NCBI GenBank assembly: GCA_018436705.1
Contig: JAHDLA010000031.1
Span: 1 to 59,572 of the forward strand
Direction: 5' to 3'
Source: Sedimentibacter sp.
GTDB lineage: Bacteria > Bacillota > Clostridia > Tissierellales > Sedimentibacteraceae
DNA: 59,572 nt
Shown: positions 17,180-26,347 of the stretch, piece after piece
Layout: each line of letters starts with the position of its first letter
Numbering within the stretch: position 1 is the stretch's first letter
Notes under the pieces: generated by a model
Seen by the model: only the letters and a program-made list of their open reading frames with translations
The model's database searches: none
Told to the model about the DNA's origin: nothing
Program-made: the position numbers and the translations under genes

Positions 17180-18784
17180 CTATTTTTTATTTTCAATTGA
17201 TGCTTTTATAAGTCCCTTGAACAAAGGATGGCTTCTGGTAGGTCTTGATTTAAATTCAGGGTGGAATTGCGCAGCAACAAACCACGGATGATCCTTAAGC
17301 TCCACAATTTCAACAAGCTTATTGTCAGGAGACGTTCCTGAAATTATCAGGCCGTTTTCCTCACATGCTTTTCTGTATTCATTGTTGAACTCGTACCTGT
17401 GTCTATGTCTTTCATTTATCATATCCGCACCGCCGTATGCTTCCTTAGTCTTTGTATTTTCAGTAAGTCTGCACGGATAGCTTCCCAATCTCATAGTTCC
17501 GCCTTTATTTTCAATATCCTTCTGGTCATTCATTATATCTATTAATGGATACTTTGTTTCTGCGTTAAATTCTGTGCTGTCTGCATCGCCGTAATTTAAA
17601 ACATCTCTTGCAAATTCAACGACTGCCATCTGCATTCCAAGGCATATACCTAAGAATGGTATTTTATTTTCACGAGCATATCTTGCGGCAAGTATTTTTC
17701 CATCGATTCCTCTGTCTCCAAATCCGCCCGGAACCAATATTCCATCACTGCCTTCAAGCATCTGCTTATAATTTTCTTCATTCACTTCTTCGGAATGAAC
17801 CCAGTTAATTTCAACGTCCGCAGAATTATCTATACCCGCATGTCTCAATGCCTCAGCAACTGAAAGATACGCATCTTTCAATTCAACGTATTTTCCCACA
17901 AGCGAAATTTTCACACTATGCTTAGCATTCTTGGAACAATGAACCATATTGTTCCACTCTGTCAAATCAGGCTCCTTGCAATTCAGTCCAAATTTTTCGC
18001 AAACTATTTTTGCAAGGCCTTCCTTCTCCAGCAGCAATGGTATATCATACAGTGAATCAGCATCACTGTTTTGTATTACATTTTGCTTTTCGACATTACA
18101 GAACAGTGCAATTTTAGCCTTTAGATCCATACTTATTTCTTTTTCTGACCTACACACCAAAATATCAGGCTGTATTCCTATGCTCAGCAGCTCCTTAACA
18201 CTGTGCTGCGTTGGTTTTGTCTTAAGTTCTCCGGCTTTTGTCAGATAAGGAAGCAGTGTAACATGTATATACATAACATTTTCTCTGCCAACTTCATATC
18301 TAATCTGGCGAATAGCTTCCAAAAATGGTTGACTTTCAATATCTCCCACTGTGCCGCCTATTTCTGTTATAACAACATCTACATCATTAACAGCTGCAAC
18401 TCTTTTAAACATGTGTTTAATTTCGTTTGTAATGTGAGGAATTACCTGTACAGTTCCTCCAAGGTAGTCTCCTCTTCTTTCTTTGTTCAGAACAGACCAG
18501 TAAATTTTACCGGATGTTATACTTGAATATTTTGTCAAATCTATATCAACTATTCTTTCGTAGTGCCCCAAGTCCAAGTCTGTTTCGGCACCGTCATCTG
18601 TAACATACACTTCACCATGCTGGTATGGACTCATTGTTCCTGGGTCCACATTGAGATATGGATCAAACTTCTGAAGTGTAACTTTCAACCCTCTTGCTTT
18701 CAGCAGTCTACCCAATGATGCCGCTGTAATTCCTTTCCCCAGTGATGATACAACTCCTCCTGTTACAAAAATGTATTTTGGCAT
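17180..18784 (-). CDS. pyrG: CTP synthase
   Basis: 534 residues, full length. The N-terminal synthetase domain begins MPKYIFVTGGVVSSLGKGI with the ATP loop and has the conserved KFDPYLNVDPGTMSPYQHGE stretch. The C-terminal glutamine amidotransferase domain has the nucleophile cysteine in FLGICLGMQMAVVEFA and the His/Glu pair in AAQFHPEFKSRP. It makes CTP from UTP, ATP and glutamine. An AGGAGGAAAAA ribosome binding site precedes the ATG. The ~220-base leader holds a promoter and an intrinsic terminator, suggesting attenuation. Confidence 0.97.
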   Translation of the reverse strand: MPKYIFVTGGVVSSLGKGITAASLGRLLKARGLKVTLQKFDPYLNVDPGTMSPYQHGEVYVTDDGAETDLDLGHYERIVDIDLTKYSSITSGKIYWSVLNKERRGDYLGGTVQVIPHITNEIKHMFKRVAAVNDVDVVITEIGGTVGDIESQPFLEAIRQIRYEVGRENVMYIHVTLLPYLTKAGELKTKPTQHSVKELLSIGIQPDILVCRSEKEISMDLKAKIALFCNVEKQNVIQNSDADSLYDIPLLLEKEGLAKIVCEKFGLNCKEPDLTEWNNMVHCSKNAKHSVKISLVGKYVELKDAYLSVAEALRHAGIDNSADVEINWVHSEEVNEENYKQMLEGSDGILVPGGFGDRGIDGKILAARYARENKIPFLGICLGMQMAVVEFARDVLNYGDADSTEFNAETKYPLIDIMNDQKDIENKGGTMRLGSYPCRLTENTKTKEAYGGADMINERHRHRYEFNNEYRKACEENGLIISGTSPDNKLVEIVELKDHPWFVAAQFHPEFKSRPTRSHPLFKGLIKASIENKK

Positions 18785-18881
18785 TTTTTCCTCCTGTAAT
18801 ATCCTATCATACCGTTATACCGTTCCTTATATTTTTAATTGTACCAATTAAATTTTTATTTATAAGTACTTTCCCCTTAAA

Positions 18882-18923
18882 CATAAAAACAGAGACAAAA
18901 AAGGGGTTTTTTTTTTAGTCTCT
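18882..18923 (-). terminator. Intrinsic terminator inside the pyrG leader (putative attenuator)
   Basis: On the minus strand the stem AGAGAC...GTCTCT encloses an A-run, CCCC and a T-run that also pair, and it is followed by GTTTTTATG. It lies about 100 bases upstream of pyrG and downstream of its promoter, with no other leftward gene before it. Known Gram-positive pyrG genes are controlled by leader attenuation that responds to CTP through slippage at a G-rich start. The start region here (TGGAAGG) is not the canonical GGGC, so the mechanism is open. Confidence 0.6.
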
Positions 18924-19000
18924 ATTATCTCTAAATATATACAGTTTGTAAAAAAAATTAAAATTTAAACAACAAATTTAGATAATTAATTTACCTTCCA

Positions 19001-19029
19001 ATTTTATATTAAAAAACGGAAAAGGTCAA
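19001..19029 (-). promoter_or_regulatory. SigA-type promoter for pyrG
   Basis: On the minus strand TTGACC (19024-19029) and TAAAAT (19001-19006) are 17 bases apart. Transcription would start near 18995 and run into the leader hairpin. Confidence 0.6.
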
Positions 19030-19135
19030 TGATTTTTTAAAATTTTTTGTATAGAAGTTGTACTAACGAAACTTATGTCGCATATACATTTATAAAAGAA
19101 TGGGATTCTATCTGTTTTTAAAGGAGGATTTTAAT

Positions 19136-20683
19136 TTGTTTAAATTAATTGGGGATACTTTTAATATTAATGAGATTATTGATTCAAGTTCTACTGAAGT
19201 TTTGTTAGAAAGCGAGTTTGCACTTCCTGATAATTCTCCGGATATAGAAAAAATTATATCAACAGAAGGTAAGGTCAAAATAAACACTTCTGAGGTTAAC
19301 GACGGCTCTGTTGTTGTGGACGGAACATTAGTCTATAACATTATCTACCGTTCAAATGACGAAGATGTTTCTGTAAGCTCAATGTCGGATAAAATTCATT
19401 TTACTGAAGAAATGCCATTTGAAGAAGCAAAATTCGGAATGGAGGCACTGACAAGCGCTTATATTGATTACATAGAAGCAGAACCGCTTGACGAAAGAAA
19501 CTTCATTGTGAAAGCTGTTGTGTTGCTGGATACTGATGTTATAAACAAACATCCTGTAAATTTTGTTTCAAATCTTGAATCAGACGGAACATTCCAAGCA
19601 AAAACAAAAAACATAAAATACACCGATAAAACTGCAGAATTAGCAGAAGAAGTAAACATCAACGATGCCGTTGAGCTGAATAAAAGTTCCGGCGAAATAG
19701 CTAAAATCTTAAAATCGGAATCTGAAATATTTATAACAAATGTTGACGTCCTGGACAATAAAATGCTAGTTGAAGGTAACTGCAAGGTTGGATTCCTTTA
19801 TACAGAAGACAATAATATTAACGCTACAGGCCATGTGTCAGAAGAATTCCCGTTCACTCACTATCTTGAAGTCAAAAATTTAAGCGATAACATGATTAAA
19901 GAAATCGGTGTTTCTCTTAACGATATGACATATAATATTGCCGAGAACTATGACAATGAGAAAAAACTGATTGAATTCAACCTTCCATTTACAATTAATG
20001 CTGCTTTATATGATACAGAAGAAAAAAATATAATAACAGACTGCTATTCCACTGACAACCTGCTTAGTTTAGAATCTGACACCGTTAATCTAACATCATT
20101 AAATGACATTGTAAACAAGACTGTAAAGTATGAAAATAACTTCGATGTTGTTTCTGGCAGTGTTAAGGATATTTATACAGTAGATGTAAGCCCTAAAATT
20201 TCCGAAAGAAAAGTTTATGATGACAAATATGTTGTTGACGGTTATCTTGATGTAAATCTGCTCTATTTAAACGGAGACATAAATAAAATCGATAAAGCAT
20301 ATGCTTCTCTTCCTTTTACGGCTGCAGTTGATCTTAAAGAAGATGAACTAAATTCAGATATTTCATCAAATGTAAGCATAACTAAATGTGGAGCTTATAG
20401 AAAAGGCAGTAATTCCGTAATTGTTAACTGTGATATAAACGTTGGAATGAAGCTTAAAAACAACGATGAGGTAACAATAATCTCAAACATTACCGAAGAA
20501 GGGCCTATTGACAGGAGCAAAATGCCCAGCCTGGTTTTCCGAGTTGTTCAACCTGGCGAAACGGTATGGGATATAGCTAAAAATTATAATTTATCAATAA
20601 ATTATTTAAAAGAACTAAACGACATTCCTCCCGAAAATGCATTAACTCCGGGTTCAAAGCTCATAATTGCCAGAATGGTTTAG
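19136..20683 (+). CDS. sipL: SipL-type spore coat morphogenetic protein (DUF3794-LysM)
   Basis: 515 residues from a TTG start at 19136, seven bases after AAGGAGG; the in-frame ATG at 19100 lacks a ribosome binding site. Three DUF3794/SPOCS-like repeats cover roughly residues 20-460 (SSTEVLLESEFALPDNSPDIEKI is the first). A C-terminal LysM domain (VVQPGETVWDIAKNYNLSINYLKELN) ends the protein. This architecture and length match SipL of Clostridioides difficile, whose LysM binds SpoIVA to assemble the coat around the forespore. There is no signal peptide, as expected for a mother-cell protein. It is monocistronic. An ATACATT sequence at 19084-19090 resembles a SigE -10 but was not scored. Confidence 0.85.
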   Translation: MFKLIGDTFNINEIIDSSSTEVLLESEFALPDNSPDIEKIISTEGKVKINTSEVNDGSVVVDGTLVYNIIYRSNDEDVSVSSMSDKIHFTEEMPFEEAKFGMEALTSAYIDYIEAEPLDERNFIVKAVVLLDTDVINKHPVNFVSNLESDGTFQAKTKNIKYTDKTAELAEEVNINDAVELNKSSGEIAKILKSESEIFITNVDVLDNKMLVEGNCKVGFLYTEDNNINATGHVSEEFPFTHYLEVKNLSDNMIKEIGVSLNDMTYNIAENYDNEKKLIEFNLPFTINAALYDTEEKNIITDCYSTDNLLSLESDTVNLTSLNDIVNKTVKYENNFDVVSGSVKDIYTVDVSPKISERKVYDDKYVVDGYLDVNLLYLNGDINKIDKAYASLPFTAAVDLKEDELNSDISSNVSITKCGAYRKGSNSVIVNCDINVGMKLKNNDEVTIISNITEEGPIDRSKMPSLVFRVVQPGETVWDIAKNYNLSINYLKELNDIPPENALTPGSKLIIARMV

Positions 20684-20699
20684 ATAGTTAATAATTACA

Positions 20700-20728
20700 T
20701 AAAAGAGCGGAGTGTTTTCCGCTCTTTT
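20700..20728 (+). terminator. Intrinsic terminator after sipL
   Basis: AAAAGAGCGGA / TCCGCTCTTTT with a short loop and T-run, usable from both strands and sited between sipL and the converging membrane-protein gene. Confidence 0.9.
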
Positions 20729-20751
20729 ATTATTATCATTCTTTGCAATGC

Positions 20752-21405
20752 TTAGTTCTTAGACATCTGTGATTTTTTCGCAAATGCCAGAAGAAGTCCG
20801 AGAGCTATAGACAAAAATGCCGAAACAAGCACCCTGTATTCCGATGGCAGCATGAAAACCACTGTATGCGCAGGTATCCAAAAAAACAGACATGTTTTTG
20901 CCCAGCTGAATTCCACAAGCGAATGCCAATCTATTTTATCAACAAGGCCGCTCAAAGATACCTTATCTTCTTTTTTATATGACAAATCAATCCACAAGTC
21001 CATTATTCTGTGAAAAAACATCATCATTGGGCCGAATGTCAAGTTCATTGCTGTGCTTCCAAAAAATGCCTGAGCAATGTTCGCTCCGGCAAAAGGAAGT
21101 AAGCCCGCGTTTTGCGCAGCAGCGGCTCCACCCATAAATAACGTAAACATCAGCGTAACCATCATACCAATAATTCCCCATACCACAGCTTTTAAGACGA
21201 CACCCTCATGTATTAAATAGTCTCCCTTTATTAGTCTGATTCCCAACAAGTCTCCCATAGTTGCCAATATAAAAAATTTGAAAAAACCTCCAATGTACGG
21301 ATGCGAGCCGGTAGCAGACATAAATGCCTCCCTTGACTGAGGTACAACAAGCACAATAATCCAGGCAATTAAAGCCAGCCCCCAAATAAAATCTCCTTTT
21401 TTCAT
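20752..21405 (-). CDS. Mpv17/PMP22-like membrane protein
   Basis: 217 residues, GAGGAGT ribosome binding site. Four to five transmembrane helices are predicted. The C-terminal stretch AKTCLFFWIPAHTVVFMLPSEYRVLVSAF recalls the WP...NF..VP..YR motif of eukaryotic Mpv17/PMP22 channel proteins, and the SAMNLTFGPMMMFFHRIMD segment fits the GP..H..Y motif. Bacterial relatives have no assigned function. It lies downstream of dnaB but beyond its terminator, so it is probably independently transcribed. The homology is by eye and should be treated as a suggestion. Confidence 0.55.
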   Translation of the reverse strand: MKKGDFIWGLALIAWIIVLVVPQSREAFMSATGSHPYIGGFFKFFILATMGDLLGIRLIKGDYLIHEGVVLKAVVWGIIGMMVTLMFTLFMGGAAAAQNAGLLPFAGANIAQAFFGSTAMNLTFGPMMMFFHRIMDLWIDLSYKKEDKVSLSGLVDKIDWHSLVEFSWAKTCLFFWIPAHTVVFMLPSEYRVLVSAFLSIALGLLLAFAKKSQMSKN

Positions 21406-21423
21406 ACATACTCCTCTGTTTAT

Positions 21424-21455
21424 TATTAAAAAACAGGGCGCATCTCGTGCGCCCT
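21424..21455 (-). terminator. Intrinsic terminator of the dnaB operon
   Basis: AGGGCGCA-CGAGA-TGCGCCCT on the minus strand, followed by GTTTTTTAATAATA. It closes the DUF2232-gdpP-rplI-dnaB transcript. Confidence 0.88.
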
Positions 21456-21495
21456 CAGATTAATTACAAAGACATCAACGTCCTTTAATTTAGTG

Positions 21496-22827
21496 TTATT
21501 TCTGAATATTTCCAAATTTTGTGTACTGACTTATCCATGCAAGCTCAACCGTTCCCACAGGTCCGTTTCTCTGCTTGGCAATAATAACATCTGTTATTCC
21601 TTTTTTTTCGGATTCTTCCTTGAAGTAATATTCGTCTCTGTACAGCATTAGTACAATGTCTGCATCCTGCTCTATTGCTCCTGATTCTCTCAAGTCAGAC
21701 ATAATCGGTCTGTGATCCTGTCTGAGCTCCGGCGCACGTGACAGCTGCGACAGCGCTATTACAGGGCAGTCCATTTCTCTTGCCAAGGCCTTCAATCCTC
21801 GGGAAATATTAGAAATTTCCTGCTGTCTGTTGGAGGAATTTGTTCCGTCAGACATAAGCTGAAGATAGTCAATAACTATCAAGTCAAGCCCTTTTTCTAT
21901 TTTTAGTCTTCTACATTTAGACATCAGCTCAAACACTGAAATTGCAGCCGTATCATCTATAAAAACATCAAAATTGGAAATGGTGCTCATGGTTGAAATA
22001 AGCCTTGTCCAATCTTCATCATCCAGATTACCCGTTCTGAGCTTAGAGCTGTCCACCATGGATTCCATGCTTATAATTCTTTGAACATACTGTTCCTTGG
22101 ACATCTCAAGACTGAACAAAGCCACCGATGCGCCGGTCTTAACCGCATTCATAGCTATATTAAGCGCAAGCGCCGTCTTTCCCATGGAAGGCCTAGCCGC
22201 CAGAAGTATGAGATCTGATTTCTGAAGTCCGGAAGTCATTCTGTCTAAATCTTCATAACCTGTGGTAAGCCCTGTAATGCTGCCCTTGTTCATAGCTCTC
22301 TCTTCAAGGGTATTAAATACGGTCATCAAGACATCCTTAATTTCAGCAAAAGAATTTATGCTTCGATTTTGTGAAATCGAAAAGATTCTGGATTCCGCAA
22401 GCTCTATAATCTTCTGGACATCATCACTTTCCTTGTATCCTTTTTCAATTATCTCACTTGATGCACTTATGAGCTTTCTCAGAGTTGATTTTTCTCTTAT
22501 GATATTGCAGTATGCCTCAACATTCTTAGAGGTTATTATATTTTCAGTTAGTTGGGCCAGATATTCATATCCGCCTATATAATCTATTCTGCCTCTTTTT
22601 TTAAGCTCCTCTGTAAGCGTAAGTACATCCACGGGAATATTTTGGATGTGAATCTGTTTTATTGAATCAAATATTTCCCTGTTTGCCTCAAAGTAAAAAT
22701 CTTCTGAAGTCAAAAAATTCATAAGCTTTTCAACAGCAATATGGTCAATCAAAGCAGATGCAAGGACAGTCTGTTCTGCTTCGGCACTATGAGGCGGCAC
22801 TTTTCCCAAATTCATCAAATCAGACAT
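21496..22827 (-). CDS. dnaB: Replicative DNA helicase DnaB
   Basis: 443 residues. The N-terminal DnaB domain (PPHSAEAEQTVLASALID) is followed by the RecA-type helicase core with Walker A ARPSMGKTALALN, Walker B region LIVIDYLQLM and the arginine-finger region QRNGPVGTVELAW. It unwinds DNA ahead of the replisome as a hexamer. GAGGGG lies before the ATG; it starts 10 bases after rplI. This is the gene named dnaC in Bacillus subtilis, and the rplI-dnaB pairing is widely conserved in Firmicutes, usually near the origin. Confidence 0.96.
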   Translation of the reverse strand: MSDLMNLGKVPPHSAEAEQTVLASALIDHIAVEKLMNFLTSEDFYFEANREIFDSIKQIHIQNIPVDVLTLTEELKKRGRIDYIGGYEYLAQLTENIITSKNVEAYCNIIREKSTLRKLISASSEIIEKGYKESDDVQKIIELAESRIFSISQNRSINSFAEIKDVLMTVFNTLEERAMNKGSITGLTTGYEDLDRMTSGLQKSDLILLAARPSMGKTALALNIAMNAVKTGASVALFSLEMSKEQYVQRIISMESMVDSSKLRTGNLDDEDWTRLISTMSTISNFDVFIDDTAAISVFELMSKCRRLKIEKGLDLIVIDYLQLMSDGTNSSNRQQEISNISRGLKALAREMDCPVIALSQLSRAPELRQDHRPIMSDLRESGAIEQDADIVLMLYRDEYYFKEESEKKGITDVIIAKQRNGPVGTVELAWISQYTKFGNIQK

Positions 22828-22837
22828 GTTACCCCTC

Positions 22838-23284
22838 TTATTTTTCCGTTACAATAACTTTTACTTTAGCGTTCACCTGAGGATGGAGTTTAATTTTTAC
22901 AAAGTACTCCCCTACAGATTTTATAGGTTCATCTAAATCATATTTTTTCTTGTCAATGGCAAATCCATGCTCTTTTTCAATAATTTCAGAAATCTCTTTT
23001 GTTGTTACAGCACCAAAGAGCTTTCCGCTCTCTCCTGCTTTTGTCTTGATTACTATAGTTAATTTAGTAAGCTCTTCTTCTAACTTCTTCGCTTCTTCAA
23101 ATATTTCCTTTTCTTTAGCTTCCTGTTTTTTTCTGGCATTTTCCAAATTTTTCAGATTTGATGGTGTAGCTTCTATAGCCAAATTTTTTGGAAAAAGAAA
23201 GTTTCTTGCATATCCGTCTTTCGCATTGATAATGCTTCCTTTTTTCCCGACATTTTTAACATCTTCCAATAATATTACTTTCAT
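22838..23284 (-). CDS. rplI: Ribosomal protein bL9
   Basis: 148 residues, full length. It begins MKVILLEDVKNVGKKGSIINAKDGYARNFLFP, the universal L9 N-terminal rRNA-binding domain, followed by the long charged helix (KKQEAKEKEIFEEAKKLEEEL) and the C-terminal domain. Its start overlaps the gdpP stop by four bases (ATGA), indicating translational coupling. It is cotranscribed with gdpP upstream and dnaB downstream. Confidence 0.97.
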   Translation of the reverse strand: MKVILLEDVKNVGKKGSIINAKDGYARNFLFPKNLAIEATPSNLKNLENARKKQEAKEKEIFEEAKKLEEELTKLTIVIKTKAGESGKLFGAVTTKEISEIIEKEHGFAIDKKKYDLDEPIKSVGEYFVKIKLHPQVNAKVKVIVTEK

Positions 23285-25293
23285 TCCTTCTCGCTCTCCT
23301 TTTTATAATGAGATATCGCTTCTACTAGCATTTCTTTCGCCTCGTTCATATCTTGTGTCTGTACCTGGGCTCCGGCCATGTTTAAGTGGCCGCCTCCGCC
23401 TAAATACTCCATAATTACCTGAACATTAATAGGTCCTGTGGAACGGGCGCTTATATTTATATAATCTTTGTTCCTTACAAGAACAAAGCTCATTTTAACA
23501 TTTTTAATGGTAAGCAGCTCATCAGCACTCTGTGCAGCTATAACATTGCTGTTTTCTGAAATTTCATCTATATATGAAATCGCTGCATCTCCTAGTATTA
23601 TCTCAGATTTTTCAATTATCTCCGTTTTCTTTTTCATGGAGCTCAGACTTTCGCAGAAAAGTTCCTTAACATCTGATGTGTCAGCACCGTTTCTTCTCAA
23701 GAACGACGCAGCTTCAAAAGTTCTTACACCCGTTTTAAACGTAAAAGAATTTGTATCTAATACAATTCCCGCCAAAAGTGCATCTGCCTCAAATTTAGTG
23801 AGTTTAATGTGGTCTTCCATGTATTGCACAAGTTCTGATATAAGCTCGCAGGCTGAGGACGCATATGGCTCTATATAGTCAAGAAGCGGATTTTCAATAT
23901 ATTCTTCACTTCTTCTGTGATGATCAATCAGCACAATTTTATCCACCTTGCTTAAAAGCTCAGGTGCTTCTGTATAACTTGGTCTGTGAGTATCAACAAC
24001 AACAACAAGCGTATTCTGATCTGCTATGTTTAACGCAGCTTCTGTACTTATCAAGGATTCAATATAATGGCTTTCTTCATTATTTTTCATTCTTTCGTGC
24101 ATATTTTTCAATGCATAATTTACATTATTTAAAACTATATATGCTTTTTTACCCCTGCTTCTGGCAACTGCATATACTCCTATGGAACCGCCCAGACTGT
24201 CCATATCACCAACCCTGTGTCCCATAATAATAACATTTGAACTTTGGTCAATTATCTGCCTCAAGGCATAGGAAATAATTCTTGCCTTTACCTTTGTTCT
24301 TTTTTCCACAGCCTTGCTTTTACCCCCGTAAAATTTAACGGAATTTATTCTTTTAACAACGGCCTGGTCGCCGCCTCTTCCCAATGCAACATCCAAAGCA
24401 CCCTTTGCGTATTCAATAAGCTGTGTAAGATTTTTTGCCAATACGCCCGTACCTATGCTAAGGGTAAAATTAAAGTCTCCTCCGCCTTTAAGCGACTTAA
24501 CATCCTCCAGCATCGAAAATTTCTTTGCTTCCAAGTTTTCTAGGAAGCTGTGCTCTATCATCATCAGGAATTTTGCCGTATCATATCGCAAAACAAATCC
24601 ATTCATCTCAGAAGCATATCTGTTAAGTATTTTCTCAACCTCCGCAGTCATGGCGGACTTTTCACCCTTGTCAAGTTTTTCTGATATTTCATCGTAATTA
24701 TCTATCTGTACAAGCATTACCACCGGACGTTCATCATTATACTTTGTCTTCAAGTTTGCAAACGCCGTGTTTTCATTCCAATAACACACATATGATAGAC
24801 TTTCTCCAAATCTTCCCTCTTCAAGTCCATAGTACATTATAGTGAAAGTTTTCCCGGAATCGGTTAATTCTATGTTATTTATGACTCCTTCCGTATTGCC
24901 TTCCAATGTTTTTGTAGGAAAATCTGTAATAAACTCATCAATGTTTTCAATATTCTCCAGCTCATCTCCCACAAGCTCCTTGAACTTATTATTGAACCAG
25001 AAAATTTTACCATATGGTCCTATTATGCTTACAGGCATTGGAGAATAATAAAATGAATTTACGGATAGATTTTCAATATTTTTTGTATAGTCTATTATGT
25101 AATTTTTCAGATCTTTTTCTCTTTGCACTTGTCTTCTGAGAGCAAAAGCAGACACTCCCATCAAAATAAGTCCTGTAATTCCTGCATATATAAACATGCG
25201 CTCAATGAAGAAAACAACTATTAAAAGAATAATAACCGAAAAATAAATTAAACTGTCATCTTTCAAAAATTTAGGAGTTGTCTTATTATCCAA
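23281..25293 (-). CDS. gdpP: Cyclic-di-AMP phosphodiesterase GdpP
   Basis: 670 residues. GGAGG at 25302-25306 points to a TTG start at 25293, rather than the GTG at 25308 that overlaps it. Order: two N-terminal transmembrane helices (about 12-55), a PAS-like domain (about 70-160), a degenerate GGDEF domain (about 165-300) and a DHH/DHHA1 phosphodiesterase. The last has GHRVGDMDSLG, VVVDTHRP, LIDHHRRSE and GGGGHLNMAGAQ. It hydrolyses c-di-AMP to pApA, affecting potassium and cell wall homeostasis. It sits between DUF2232 and rplI, the conserved Firmicutes order (yybS-yybT-rplI-dnaC). Confidence 0.93.
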   Translation of the reverse strand: MDNKTTPKFLKDDSLIYFSVIILLIVVFFIERMFIYAGITGLILMGVSAFALRRQVQREKDLKNYIIDYTKNIENLSVNSFYYSPMPVSIIGPYGKIFWFNNKFKELVGDELENIENIDEFITDFPTKTLEGNTEGVINNIELTDSGKTFTIMYYGLEEGRFGESLSYVCYWNENTAFANLKTKYNDERPVVMLVQIDNYDEISEKLDKGEKSAMTAEVEKILNRYASEMNGFVLRYDTAKFLMMIEHSFLENLEAKKFSMLEDVKSLKGGGDFNFTLSIGTGVLAKNLTQLIEYAKGALDVALGRGGDQAVVKRINSVKFYGGKSKAVEKRTKVKARIISYALRQIIDQSSNVIIMGHRVGDMDSLGGSIGVYAVARSRGKKAYIVLNNVNYALKNMHERMKNNEESHYIESLISTEAALNIADQNTLVVVVDTHRPSYTEAPELLSKVDKIVLIDHHRRSEEYIENPLLDYIEPYASSACELISELVQYMEDHIKLTKFEADALLAGIVLDTNSFTFKTGVRTFEAASFLRRNGADTSDVKELFCESLSSMKKKTEIIEKSEIILGDAAISYIDEISENSNVIAAQSADELLTIKNVKMSFVLVRNKDYINISARSTGPINVQVIMEYLGGGGHLNMAGAQVQTQDMNEAKEMLVEAISHYKKESEKE

Positions 25294-25315
25294 ATTTATT
25301 ACCTCCACATACGAT

Positions 25316-26278
25316 TTATACTGTCTTATTTATTTTTCTCAAATTTATTGTTAAATCCAAAAGTCCCACAAGCGCAACCATTAATACAAAACCTGAAAAT
25401 ACAAGTGACATATATACAACCATAACTATAAGAAAATTTTTCAAGGCTCTGGATTTCTGATGCTTATCCAGAAAAAATTTAATAACCGAGAATCCCTGCA
25501 CTGTCATTGATATAAAAACCAGGGCAAACAAATTAAGCTGTATTACCCCGACATTGAAATTCAAAACAGTGAGAAGATATGAGCACAAAAGCAGTGCTGC
25601 CATTGCCATCATAAACGATCTCGGAAATGAAAAATAGCTGAATTTTACAAGCTTGTTAATTCCTATTGAAAATCTTTTCGAAAACTTTTCAGCAATCAAG
25701 TAATTAAAATACGATCCTGCAACAGATGCCGTTACAACCATAACAGGAAATAAATTTGAAAGCATAAATTCCGTAGTTTCTTTCATTGCCGCCAATTTAT
25801 CCAAATTCTCGTCAACACTCAATCCGCCAGGCATAGAGGAAAATACTTCTTCAACCTTTGAATAGCCTTCTACATAAATCAATTTAAGCTGTTCAACAAG
25901 ATTGATCCCCATTATGGCATCCATCATCAATACCAGCAAAACAAACGAAGACATGTATGCAGCAGCACCGTACATCAAAGTCTTTTCGGCCTTTTTATCA
26001 AGATACACACCATAAGTCAGAGCTATGGAAAACGGAGTGTATAAAACCAAGTACATGAATCCTGTGGCTGCCCCTAAAAATAATGCAATTATAATATCTG
26101 CTGCCAGCAGCGCAAGTGCTGAATATTTAATGCCCCTTCTTTTTGCAAGTATTATTGCGGGGGTTGGATAAAAAATCATGCTTATTGGAACAAATGACGA
26201 AATAAGTGATATAATAACAAGAATTCCGGTTATCATCGCTGTTTCTGTTATACTTAATGTTTTTTTATTTCTATTCAT
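25316..26278 (-). CDS. DUF2232 (YybS-like) membrane protein
   Basis: 320 residues with about eight transmembrane helices, from TETAMITGILVIISLISSFVP through AALLLCSYLLTVLNFNVGV to LVFSGFVLMVALVGLLDL. It matches the YybS/DUF2232 family found upstream of gdpP in many Firmicutes; its function is unknown, although an ECF-S-like or regulatory role has been suggested for the fold. It starts the conserved operon with gdpP 22 bases downstream. Family placement is supported by both topology and position. Confidence 0.82.
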   Translation of the reverse strand: MNRNKKTLSITETAMITGILVIISLISSFVPISMIFYPTPAIILAKRRGIKYSALALLAADIIIALFLGAATGFMYLVLYTPFSIALTYGVYLDKKAEKTLMYGAAAYMSSFVLLVLMMDAIMGINLVEQLKLIYVEGYSKVEEVFSSMPGGLSVDENLDKLAAMKETTEFMLSNLFPVMVVTASVAGSYFNYLIAEKFSKRFSIGINKLVKFSYFSFPRSFMMAMAALLLCSYLLTVLNFNVGVIQLNLFALVFISMTVQGFSVIKFFLDKHQKSRALKNFLIVMVVYMSLVFSGFVLMVALVGLLDLTINLRKINKTV

Positions 26279-26347
26279 TATTACCTCAATATAATATCTA
26301 ATTACATAATTTTAACCTAAAAGCAGCATAAAGTCAAAAAATATATT

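Noticed and set aside
22262..22582. Rightward frame opposite dnaB
   Set aside because: Mirror of a conserved coding gene; no ribosome binding site.
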